From Bordetella parapertussis (GTDB lineage: Bacteria; Pseudomonadota; Gammaproteobacteria; Burkholderiales; Burkholderiaceae_C): DNA of 12,537 bases. The notes under the pieces were generated by a model. It ran no database searches and had not been told where the DNA came from. It worked only from the letters and a program-made list of their open reading frames with translations. This document shows, piece by piece, positions 6,378 to 12,537 of the stretch. The first letter of the stretch is position 1. The number at the start of each line of letters is the position of its first letter. The translations under genes and the position numbers were made by a program. The DNA lies in NCBI GenBank assembly GCA_943328885.2, contig CALQBT020000031.1, positions 1 through 12,537 of the forward strand, read 5' to 3'.

Positions 6378-7637
6378 TCAACGGATCGGCAAGAGCAGCC
6401 GTGACAAGCCGCGCAGCGACACCAGGTTGCCAGGGTTGCCGGTCTCTTCCAGCACGCCCTGCATACGACGCAAAATGCGCGTGCTCCTGTTGGCGCGCCA
6501 GATCAGCAAGTCGGTCAGCCAGGGATGCTCGTTGACCTTGCTGGCGCGTTCGTAGAGGTCGAAACGCGGCTTGAGCGCGCGAAGCGAGGTCTCGTAGCGC
6601 AACCGAACCGCGTCTTCGGCCTGTTCACCGGCACCTTCAGCCTGGGCGATCAAGGCCTCGGCGGCCAGCAGACCGGTCTCCATCGCCTTGCCTATGCCCT
6701 CGCCGGTGAAGGCGTAGGTACTGCCTGCCGCCTCGCCAGTGACGAGCAAGCCGGGCCGGCTGAAGCGCGCCCCTGCCAGCGAGCAGCGCAGCGGCGCCCC
6801 CTTGAACTCACCCAGCACCCGGCCACCGGCCATCAACTCCGCCGCCGGGGCGTAGACGCGGCCAAAGTCGGTGAGCATCTGGCGCAGGTTCACGTCTTCC
6901 ATCGTGGCGCGGCCATCCACCTGTTTGCCGTGGCTGTGTGCCAGCCCCACGCCGATGTTGAAGACATTGCCCGGACAGGGAAAGATCCAGCCGTAGCCCT
7001 TGCGCAGCTGCTTGTGCCACACCACCTCGAGGGCGCGGATGCGCCCGGCCATGCCGTCATGCTGCACATAGCCGCGCAGCGCCACGCCGCTGGGCGTGCG
7101 GCGGTCACACAAGCCTGCTGCCATCAGCGCCTGGGGCACGGCGCCGGTGGCCAGCACCACCCATCGGGCTCGCAACTCGTGCGAGCCGTGCGACCGTGAC
7201 TTCAGGCACGCGCCGACCACCCTCGCGCCGTCGCCCTCGCCGTCCAGCAGCGGCGCCTCGAAACGCCAGGGTGCGAAAAAGCAAGCGCCGGCGCGCTCGG
7301 CAGCGCGCTTGAGGATGTCGTCGAGTTGGCGCCGCGGCAGCACCGCCAACTGGCCCGGCACGTCGATGCGGCCGCCGCGCGGCCCGATGCAAGCGACATG
7401 CGCCGCTGATTGGGCCTGGGCCATCACTTCGGCGTGCACGCCCAAGCGCCGCAGCGCATGGTGGGCATCCGGGATCAGGCCGTCGCCGCAGACCTTGTCG
7501 CGCGGAAAATCGTGCTGATCGACCAACACCACCTGCATTCCCTGACGGGCCAACCACAGCGCACAGGCACTGCCGGCAGGCCCCGCGCCGACCACCAGCA
7601 CGTCACAGATCGGGGGCGGCAGAGGAGTCGGTGTCAT
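6378..7637 (-). CDS. FAD-dependent oxidoreductase, geranylgeranyl reductase family
   Basis: The 419-residue product starts with a Rossmann FAD-binding fold (DVLVVGAGPAGSACALWLAR at residues 12-31, GxGxxG). The family signature FPRDKVCGDGL follows near residues 43-53, and the second FAD motif GEAAGSTYAFTGEGIGKAME near 300. The PRDKxCGDG block and the length are typical of the geranylgeranyl reductase group of flavoproteins, which reduce isoprenoid double bonds or act on other lipid-like or quinone substrates. The real substrate cannot be told from sequence. The C-terminal part is rich in Arg and Leu and may lie on the membrane surface. The ATG at 7637 begins a short proline-rich lead before the fold. 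The gene is first of a minus-strand pair with the polymerase-like membrane protein (139 bp gap) and divergent from the DksA-like gene. Confidence 0.87.
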   Translation of the reverse strand: MTPTPLPPPICDVLVVGAGPAGSACALWLARQGMQVVLVDQHDFPRDKVCGDGLIPDAHHALRRLGVHAEVMAQAQSAAHVACIGPRGGRIDVPGQLAVLPRRQLDDILKRAAERAGACFFAPWRFEAPLLDGEGDGARVVGACLKSRSHGSHELRARWVVLATGAVPQALMAAGLCDRRTPSGVALRGYVQHDGMAGRIRALEVVWHKQLRKGYGWIFPCPGNVFNIGVGLAHSHGKQVDGRATMEDVNLRQMLTDFGRVYAPAAELMAGGRVLGEFKGAPLRCSLAGARFSRPGLLVTGEAAGSTYAFTGEGIGKAMETGLLAAEALIAQAEGAGEQAEDAVRLRYETSLRALKPRFDLYERASKVNEHPWLTDLLIWRANRSTRILRRMQGVLEETGNPGNLVSLRGLSRLLLPIR

Positions 7638-7666
7638 GGCAAGCCAGCAGCTGGATGTGGATTTTC

Positions 7667-7672
7667 ATTGTA
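7667..7672 (-). promoter_or_regulatory. Candidate -10 element for the FAD oxidoreductase operon
   Basis: TACAAT on the minus strand, 30 bp before the ATG at 7637, is one base off the sigma-70 consensus. No good -35 stands at 16-18 bp: the nearest strong match, TTGACG at 7706-7701, is 28 bp away. It is therefore only a weak candidate in the 116-bp divergent gap. Confidence 0.25.
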
Positions 7673-7738
7673 GGCAGCGCTGCTGCCGGTGCTGACCCTC
7701 GTCAACCCAGCAGCCTGTGCGCAATGCCAGACTGTCAT

Positions 7739-7745
7739 GGGAGGG
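7739..7745 (+). promoter_or_regulatory. Ribosome binding site deciding the start of the DksA-like gene
   Basis: GGGAGGG stands 8 bp before the ATG at 7754. The reading frame is open further upstream (to an ATG at 7631), but that part overlaps the divergent gene and has no such site, so 7754 is the start. Confidence 0.75.
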
Positions 7746-7753
7746 TATTTGAC

Positions 7754-8143
7754 ATGCATAACAAGTTAAAAGATCAGGATAAACAGCGGATTGAAGCCGA
7801 TTTGCGTGCCCGACGTGAAGTCTTGGCGGGTCAGCAAAGCCGTCACCTCGAAGGTGTTAGCAGAGTCGAACACGCCCGCGACCTGCTGATGCAAGATGGC
7901 GACGATGCCACCCAACATGACGCCGAGCGAGAACTGGACTTCGCCCGCACCGACCGCGATGCTGTCGAGTTGCGCGAGATCGACCAGGCCTTGGCGCGGC
8001 TGGCTGACGGCCGCTACGGCCTGTGCGCCGATTGCGGCGCCGAAATCCCCGCACAGCGGCTGCAACTCAGCCCACAGGCCTTGCGCTGCGTGAACTGCGC
8101 CTCGCGGCTCGAGAGCGGCCGGCCAAGGGCGGCCACACTCTAG
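7754..8143 (+). CDS. DksA/TraR family zinc-finger protein
   Basis: The 129-residue product has an acidic, helical N-terminal half (residues 1-80, likely a coiled coil) and a C4 zinc finger with Cys91-x2-Cys94 and Cys112-x2-Cys115 (LCADCGAE, RCVNCA). DADGRYGxC-like sequence before the finger (LADGRYGLC) is characteristic of the family. DksA-type proteins enter the secondary channel of RNA polymerase and alter initiation, often with ppGpp. The coiled-coil tip here reads QDGDDA where E. coli DksA has the Asp-x-x-Asp-x-Ala motif, so the first of the two key Asp residues appears to be Gln. The protein is shorter than DksA (151 residues in E. coli). It may be an accessory paralog rather than the housekeeping DksA. 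It is divergent from the FAD oxidoreductase and converges with glcB, 24 bp away. Confidence 0.88.
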   Translation: MHNKLKDQDKQRIEADLRARREVLAGQQSRHLEGVSRVEHARDLLMQDGDDATQHDAERELDFARTDRDAVELREIDQALARLADGRYGLCADCGAEIPAQRLQLSPQALRCVNCASRLESGRPRAATL

Positions 8144-8167
8144 CCCTCGAGTGATGCGCAGGGCCGA

Positions 8168-10387
8168 TCAGCGCGCCTCGGCCTTGACCTTCAGCCGCCA
8201 GGCATGCAGCAGCGGCTCGGTATAGCCCGAGGGTTGCGCCTTGCCCTTGAACACCAGGTCCAGCGCCGCTTGGTAGGCCGCGCCCTGCGGGTTGCCTGCC
8301 AGGTCACGGTAGGCCGGGTCGCCCTTGTTCTGCCCGTCGACCACTGCGGCCATGCGCTCGAAAGTGGCGCGCACCTGGGCCTCGCTGACCACGCCGTGGT
8401 GCAACCAGTTGGCGATGTGCTGGCTCGAGATGCGCAGCGTGGCGCGGTCTTCCATCAGCCCGATGCCGTTGATGTCGGGCACCTTGGAGCAGCCCACGCC
8501 CTGGTCGATCCAGCGCACCACATAGCCCAGGATGCCTTGGGCGTTGTTGGCGATCTCCTGCTGGCGTTCCTCGGCGCTCCACTGCGCTTGGGCCACGACA
8601 GGAATCGTCAGCAGTTGGTCGAGGATCTGGTGGCGCACCGCCTCGCGGTCGCTCGCCGCATCCGCAGCTTCCAGCCCCTGCTGCACCTGCGTCACGTTGA
8701 CCTGGTGGTAATGCAGCGCGTGCAGCGTGGCCGCGGTCGGGCTGGGCACCCAGGCCGTGTTGGCGCCGGCTCTCGGGTGACCGATCTTCTGCTCGAGCAT
8801 CGCTGCCATCAGGTCGGGCATCGCCCACATGCCCTTGCCGATCTGGGCCCGGCCGCGCAGTCCGCACTGCAGGCCGACCAACACGTTGCTGCGCTCGTAG
8901 GCGGTGATCCAGGCGCTGGACTTCATGTCGCCCTTGCGCATCATCGGACCGGCCAGCATCGCGGTGTGCATCTCGTCGCCAGTGCGGTCTAGGAAGCCGG
9001 TGTTGATGAACGCCACGCGGTTGGCGGCTGCGGCGATGCAGGCCTTGAGGTTGACGCTGGTGCGGCGCTCCTCGTCCATGATGCCGAGCTTGACGGTGGC
9101 CTCGGGCAGCCCAAGCAACTGCTCGACGCGGCCGAACAGCTCGCTGGCGAAAGCCACTTCGGCCGGCCCGTGCATCTTGGGCTTGACGATGTAGACCGAG
9201 CCCTGGCGCGAGTTGCGAACCGTCTGGCCGGCGGCGGGCTTCAAGTCATGCAGCGCGATCGTCGTGGTGATCACCGCGTCGAGAATGCCCTCGGGGATCT
9301 CGCGCAAGGTCTCGGCGGCGTCGGTGTAGAGCACCGCCGGATTCGTCATCAGGTGGCCGACATTGCGCAGAAACATCAGCGAGCGGCCGTGCAGCACCAC
9401 CTCGCCCGAGCCCGCTGGCGCTGTGTAACGGCGGTCCGGGTTCAGGCCGCGGGTGAAGGTCTTGCCGCCCTTGGACACCTGCTCGGTCAACGTGGCCTGC
9501 AGGATGCCCAGCCAGTTGGCGTAGGCCAGCAGCTTGTCCTCGGCGTCGACCGCAGCGATCGAGTCCTCGAGGTCGAGAATCGTCGACAGCGCGGCCTCGA
9601 GCACCAGGTCGGCGATGCCCGCGGCGTCTGCGCTGCCGATCGGAGTGCTGCGGTCGATCTGGATGTCGAGGTGCAGTCCGTTGTGCACCAGCAGCACCGA
9701 AGAAGGCGCTGCCGCATTGCCTTGGTAACCTACAAATTGGACGGCATCGACCAAGCCGGTGTGGCGGCCATCCTTCATGCCCACGACCAGCTGGCCGGCC
9801 TGCACCGCGTAGCTTGCGGCATCGGCGTGGGAACCTGCGGCCAGCGGCGCGGCTTGGTCGAGCACGGCGCGCGCATGGGCGATCACCTTGGCGCCGCGCA
9901 CCGGGTTGTAAGCGCCGGCGCGCCCCGCGCCGCCGTCTTCCGAGATCGCATCGGTGCCGTAGAGCGCGTCGTACAGCGAGCCCCAGCGCGCGTTGGCGGC
10001 GTTCAAAGCGTAGCGGGCGTTGAGGATGGGCACCACCAGCTGCGGACCGGCCTGCAGCGCCAACTCGGCGTCGACCTGGGTTGCCGTGGCCTGGACATGG
10101 GCCGGCACGGGCTGCAGATAGCCGATCCCCGTCAGGAAAGCGCGGTAGGCCGGCATGTCGGCGATCGGGCCGGGATGGGCCAGGTGCCAGGCGTCGATCT
10201 CGGCCTGCAGCCGGTCACGCTCGGCCAGCAAGGCCAGGTTCTTGGGCGCCAGGTCACGCACGATGGCGTCGAAGCCGGCCCAGAAAGCGGCGGGCGCGAT
10301 GCCGGTGCCAGGCAGCACGCGGTCGTCGATGAATTGCGCCAGCGGCGAGGCCACTTGCAGGCGGTGGTGGGCGGTGCGTTCAGTCAT
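8168..10387 (-). CDS. glcB: Malate synthase G
   Basis: The 739-residue enzyme condenses glyoxylate with acetyl-CoA to malate in the cytoplasm. Length and sequence match the monomeric G isoform (about 720-740 residues), not the shorter A form. Visible landmarks: [12 protein letters not shown] near residue 339 (the catalytic Arg of E. coli MSG is Arg338), [12 protein letters not shown] near 435 and [16 protein letters not shown] near 455-465 (Mg-binding acids), [20 protein letters not shown] near 631-646 (catalytic Asp in MEDR), and a [12 protein letters not shown] ending. The redox-sensitive Cys near residue 688 of the E. coli enzyme appears to be Ala (AALDL), while the Cys of CSKVPD is kept. 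The ATG at 10387 gives the normal N-terminus. It starts 20 bp after the stop of the haloacid dehalogenase gene, so the two probably share a transcript, which ties it to two-carbon acid use. Confidence 0.97.
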   Translation of the reverse strand: MTERTAHHRLQVASPLAQFIDDRVLPGTGIAPAAFWAGFDAIVRDLAPKNLALLAERDRLQAEIDAWHLAHPGPIADMPAYRAFLTGIGYLQPVPAHVQATATQVDAELALQAGPQLVVPILNARYALNAANARWGSLYDALYGTDAISEDGGAGRAGAYNPVRGAKVIAHARAVLDQAAPLAAGSHADAASYAVQAGQLVVGMKDGRHTGLVDAVQFVGYQGNAAAPSSVLLVHNGLHLDIQIDRSTPIGSADAAGIADLVLEAALSTILDLEDSIAAVDAEDKLLAYANWLGILQATLTEQVSKGGKTFTRGLNPDRRYTAPAGSGEVVLHGRSLMFLRNVGHLMTNPAVLYTDAAETLREIPEGILDAVITTTIALHDLKPAAGQTVRNSRQGSVYIVKPKMHGPAEVAFASELFGRVEQLLGLPEATVKLGIMDEERRTSVNLKACIAAAANRVAFINTGFLDRTGDEMHTAMLAGPMMRKGDMKSSAWITAYERSNVLVGLQCGLRGRAQIGKGMWAMPDLMAAMLEQKIGHPRAGANTAWVPSPTAATLHALHYHQVNVTQVQQGLEAADAASDREAVRHQILDQLLTIPVVAQAQWSAEERQQEIANNAQGILGYVVRWIDQGVGCSKVPDINGIGLMEDRATLRISSQHIANWLHHGVVSEAQVRATFERMAAVVDGQNKGDPAYRDLAGNPQGAAYQAALDLVFKGKAQPSGYTEPLLHAWRLKVKAEAR

Positions 10388-10407
10388 GTGGGCTCGCTCG
10401 GTTCAGG

Positions 10408-11094
10408 TCAAGGAAAAAAGGACAGCACATCGCGCAAGCTGCTGCCGATGCGGGTGGGGACAGTGTCGAGTTGCTCGAGCGGGCCGCCGGCCCGGTTGAC
10501 CCACAGCGTGGTGTAACCAAACCAGGTCGCGCCGACGGCATCCCAGCCGTTGCTCGAGACAAACAGGATTTTCTTCGCTGGCAGCCCGAGAGCCGCCGGC
10601 CCGAGCTGGTAGACCATCGGATCGGTCTTGAAGCGCTGCACCGAGTGGGCGCTGAGCAAGGGGTCGATCAAGTCGCCGAGCCCAGCGCTGCGGATCGCCA
10701 CCGCCAGCATCTCGGGGTCGCCATTGCTCAGGATGCCGGCGCGGATGCCGCGCGAGCGCAAGGCCTGCAAGACCTCGGCGTTCTCGGGAAACGCCGAGAG
10801 GTGGCGGTACTGGTTCATCAGGCTGTCTTCGGCGGCACGGTCGAGCGCCAGACCGAGCTTGAGCGCAGCGAATCGCAACCCGGCGCGGGTCAGGTCCCAG
10901 AAAGGCCGGTAGCGCCCGCTCATCGACGCCAGCCGGGTGTAGTCGATCTGCTTGTCGCGCCACAGCAGCGCGAGCGCCTGACCCTGGCCGGCAAACAGCT
11001 GCTCGGCCAACAGACCGACGCTGTAGACATCGAACAAAGTGCCGTAGGCGTCGAACAGCACAGCTTCTGGTGGGGGCGTCAGCGGATGTTCCAT
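10408..11094 (-). CDS. Type II haloacid dehalogenase (L-2-haloacid dehalogenase family)
   Basis: The 228-residue HAD-superfamily hydrolase carries FDAYGTLFD with nucleophile Asp15. Measured from that Asp, every catalytic position known from Pseudomonas L-DEX YL (Asp10, Arg41, Ser118, Lys151, Tyr157, Ser175, Asn177, Trp179, Asp180) is found at the same spacing: Arg46, Ser123 in LSNG, Lys156 and Tyr162 in KTDPMVYQL, and Ser180, Asn182, Trp184 and Asp185 in FVSSNGWDA. This supports real hydrolytic dehalogenation of L-2-haloacids to D-2-hydroxyacids; with chloroacetate the product is glycolate. Many family members annotated this way have never been tested on halogenated substrates. I chose ATG 11094 over an upstream TTG at 11118. 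The gene precedes glcB on the same strand and is divergent from the LysR gene, which probably controls it. Confidence 0.9.
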   Translation of the reverse strand: MEHPLTPPPEAVLFDAYGTLFDVYSVGLLAEQLFAGQGQALALLWRDKQIDYTRLASMSGRYRPFWDLTRAGLRFAALKLGLALDRAAEDSLMNQYRHLSAFPENAEVLQALRSRGIRAGILSNGDPEMLAVAIRSAGLGDLIDPLLSAHSVQRFKTDPMVYQLGPAALGLPAKKILFVSSNGWDAVGATWFGYTTLWVNRAGGPLEQLDTVPTRIGSSLRDVLSFFP

Positions 11095-11226
11095 GGTCAG
11101 CCCGCAATGTACGGCCAAGTCGGCCTGCGATTACACCGGGTCAACAGCCTAGATTGATGACTTTTTTGGATGCAATATATCGATCAATGCCTTGGTTGGC
11201 CTGGAATAAAGCTGTAATCTGGCGCC
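11095..11226. promoter_or_regulatory. Divergent promoter region between haloacid dehalogenase and LysR genes
   Basis: This 132-bp gap is clearly more AT-rich in 11150-11220 than its flanks, as expected of a LysR-controlled divergent promoter. Toward the LysR gene, TGTAAT at 11213-11218 lies only 8 bp before the ATG at 11227, with no ribosome site between. Toward the dehalogenase, TTGACC at 11145-11140 is a good -35 match but lacks a clear -10. An ATCGAT core at 11179-11184 sits in the AT-rich part, but I cannot define a T-N11-A operator with confidence. Confidence 0.4.
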
Positions 11227-12141
11227 ATGGATCGCTTGAAGCAAATCGAATCTTTCGTCGCCGTGGCGGCCAAGGGCAGTCTGACCGCCGCCGCGAAGGC
11301 CGAGGGCGTGGCCCCGGCGGTGGTGGGCCGGCGCATCGACGCGCTAGAGGAGCGGCTGGGCATCAAGCTCTTGCTGCGCAGCACACGGCGCATCACGCTG
11401 ACCCACGAGGGCAGCGCGTTCCTGGAGGACTGCCAGCGCATCTTGGCCGACATCGGCAACGCCGAGGCCAGCGTCTCGGCGGGCGGCGTCAAGGCCAGCG
11501 GTTACCTGCGGGTGACCGCGCCAGCAGGCTTCGGCCGGCGCCATGTCGCACCGCTGGTGCCGGGTTTCCTGGCCCGCCACCCGGACGTCCATCTCTCGCT
11601 CAATCTCAGCGACCGGGTGCTCGACATCGTCAACGAGGGCTTCGACTGCGCAGTGCGGGTCGGCGACATGCCCGACTCGAGTCTGGTCAGCGTCCGTCTG
11701 GCCGACAACCGACGGCTTTGCGTGGCCGCGCCGGCCTACCTCAAGCGCGCCGGTGTGCCGCAGCAGCCGGCCGACCTGGGCCGGCACGAATGCCTGACGC
11801 TGTCGTCAGATGCCAGCCAGGCGCGCGGCTGGGCGTTCAAGGTCGACGGCCAGATCAGCCACCTGCGCCCAAGCGGACGCCTCGACTGCAGCGACGGACA
11901 GGTGCTGCACGCCTGGTGCCGACAGGGCATGGGCATCGCTTGGCGCAGCATCTGGGAGGTCGAGGGTGACCTTGCCAGCGGCGCGCTGGTGCCCGTGCTC
12001 GAGGCTTTCGCGGCGCCACCCAACGGCATTTACGCCGTGCTGCCGCAGCGCAAGCACCTGCCGTTGCGGGTGCGGCTGTGGACAGACTTTCTCAAGCACC
12101 ACTACGGTGACGCGGCCTACTGGCGCGCCGCGCTGGACTGA
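11227..12141 (+). CDS. LysR family transcriptional regulator
   Basis: The 304-residue protein has an N-terminal winged helix-turn-helix (residues 1-60: MDRLKQIESFVAVAAKGSLT, then AAAKAEGVAPAVVGRRIDAL with LLLRSTRRITLT forming the wing). A LysR substrate-binding domain follows at about 92-295 (SGYLRVTAPAGFGRRHVAPL, FDCAVRVGDMPDSSL, CRQGMGIAWRS). Length is normal for the family. The effector cannot be read from sequence; the CLTLSSD and GMGIAW segments are the usual pocket regions. It is divergent from the haloacid dehalogenase/glcB pair across 132 bp, the classic layout for a LysR regulator acting on its neighbour, so an organic acid such as a 2-haloacid, glycolate or glyoxylate is a reasonable guess. 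No Shine-Dalgarno site precedes the ATG at 11227, and a possible -10 lies 8 bp upstream, which would give a leaderless message. Confidence 0.92.
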   Translation: MDRLKQIESFVAVAAKGSLTAAAKAEGVAPAVVGRRIDALEERLGIKLLLRSTRRITLTHEGSAFLEDCQRILADIGNAEASVSAGGVKASGYLRVTAPAGFGRRHVAPLVPGFLARHPDVHLSLNLSDRVLDIVNEGFDCAVRVGDMPDSSLVSVRLADNRRLCVAAPAYLKRAGVPQQPADLGRHECLTLSSDASQARGWAFKVDGQISHLRPSGRLDCSDGQVLHAWCRQGMGIAWRSIWEVEGDLASGALVPVLEAFAAPPNGIYAVLPQRKHLPLRVRLWTDFLKHHYGDAAYWRAALD

Positions 12142-12168
12142 CGCCTGACGCAGGCGCGGCGGCGTCAG
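12138..12168. terminator. Inverted repeat between convergent genes, possible terminator
   Basis: CTGACGCC (12138-12145) and GGCGTCAG (12161-12168) are perfect complements around a 15-base loop. A second hairpin, GCCTG/CAGGC (12143-12147 with 12151-12155), competes with it. It overlaps the LysR stop codon and fills the 31-bp gap before the PsiF-repeat gene. There is no T-run, so intrinsic termination is uncertain. Confidence 0.45.
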
Positions 12169-12172
12169 ACGA

Positions 12173-12537
12173 TCACTTGGCGTCGGCGATGCACTTCTTG
12201 ACGAAGCTGGTCTTGGCAGCGCCAGCCAGCTTCTTCTCGGCGGCCTGGTTGTCGCAGGCCTGCTCGGGCGTGAGCTTGGCGGCAGGCGCGGCGGCGGCAT
12301 CGCCGCCCGAACACTTCTTCATGAAACTGGTCTTGGCAGCGCCGGCGAGCTTTTTCTCGGCCGCCTGTTTTTCGCAGTCGGCTGCGGGCGCCGCTGCGGT
12401 GGCTGGGGCGGCTGGGGCGGCCGAGGCCGCCGGGGCGCTGGCATCGCCGCCCGAGCACTTTTTCATGAAGCTGGTCTTGGCAGCGCCAGCGAGCTTTTTC
12501 TCGGTCGCCTGTTTCTCGCAGTCGGGCGCGGCGGGCG
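12173..12537 (-). CDS. PsiF-repeat protein with at least three repeats (partial, 5' end outside window)
   Basis: At least 120 residues are encoded before the TGA at 12173-12175; the frame is open to the right edge, so the start and any signal peptide lie outside. Three copies of a PsiF-type repeat are seen, each about 23 residues: a leading Cys, then QA(A/T)EKKLAGAAKTSF(M/V)KKC. Linkers are rich in Ala and Pro (SGGDASAPAASAAPAAPATA and the shorter SGGDAAAAPAAKLTPEQ). Each repeat has two Cys spaced to pair with each other, consistent with a small periplasmic disulfide-bonded unit. E. coli PsiF is a phosphate-starvation-induced protein of unknown function; the function here is likewise unknown. 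Internal ATG codons occur in the repeats (for example 12466) and should not be taken as the start. The gene converges with the LysR gene, 31 bp away. Confidence 0.85.
   Translation of the reverse strand, partial: PAAPDCEKQATEKKLAGAAKTSFMKKCSGGDASAPAASAAPAAPATAAAPAADCEKQAAEKKLAGAAKTSFMKKCSGGDAAAAPAAKLTPEQACDNQAAEKKLAGAAKTSFVKKCIADAK

Noticed and set aside
7749..7777. TTGACA at 7749-7754 as a -35 box
   Set aside because: It overlaps the start codon of the DksA-like gene and no -10 element stands at the right distance inside the gene.
9170..10516. Long + strand open frame (448 codons) antisense to glcB
   Set aside because: It lies over strongly conserved malate synthase G sequence on the other strand; the composition is typical of an antisense shadow.
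1..12537. CRISPR arrays, tRNA or rRNA genes, complete IS elements, phage genes, toxin-antitoxin or defence genes
   Set aside because: I looked for short regularly spaced repeats, cloverleaf-like segments, transposase motifs and small paired genes on both strands and saw none that could be supported.

Overview
The window reads as high-GC chromosomal DNA from a betaproteobacterium, most likely of the order Burkholderiales (Leptothrix/Rubrivivax type). The grounds are GC-rich coding with strong third-position bias, a PEP-CTERM exported protein, a PsiF-repeat protein, a DksA/TraR-type zinc-finger protein, and a LysR / haloacid dehalogenase / malate synthase G block. The assignment is inference from gene content; no rRNA or other phylogenetic marker is present.

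Positions 1-3775 form a scrambled, decaying region. A 281-bp internal piece of a trehalose-phosphatase gene (otsB) at the left edge repeats, in direct orientation and with 4 mismatches, a segment inside the longer otsB copy at 1495-2388. Between the two copies lie a small + strand gene tail, a terminator, an intact CHRD-domain PEP-CTERM protein gene (445-1071) and about 400 bp of apparently non-coding sequence. The longer otsB has lost a recognisable start: its 5' end runs head-to-head into a fragment of a GH15 glucoamylase/trehalase-like gene on the other strand. Next come an unidentified minus-strand pseudogene with two in-frame stops and a C-terminal scrap of queA.

Positions 3776-7637 hold two intact minus-strand genes, probably cotranscribed: a geranylgeranyl-reductase-type FAD oxidoreductase, followed by an 820-residue polytopic membrane protein of O-antigen ligase/polymerase type. 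The latter carries a large soluble insert that looks like a carbohydrate-binding fold. A DksA/TraR-like regulator is transcribed divergently from them (7754-8143).

Positions 8168-12141 look like a metabolic module: malate synthase G (glcB) and, 20 bp upstream on the same strand, a type II (L-2-)haloacid dehalogenase in which every catalytic position I could check is conserved. A LysR regulator is divergent from this pair. A coherent reading is 2-haloacid to 2-hydroxyacid (for example chloroacetate to glycolate), then glyoxylate, then malate, although no glycolate oxidase is in the window. At the right edge is a PsiF-repeat exported protein with at least three near-identical repeats, cut by the window end.

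I found no tRNA, rRNA, CRISPR array, prophage or complete insertion sequence. I do not see a clear undescribed system. The best leads are the rearranged trehalose-gene remnants, the insert domain in the polymerase-like protein, and the haloacid-to-malate block.
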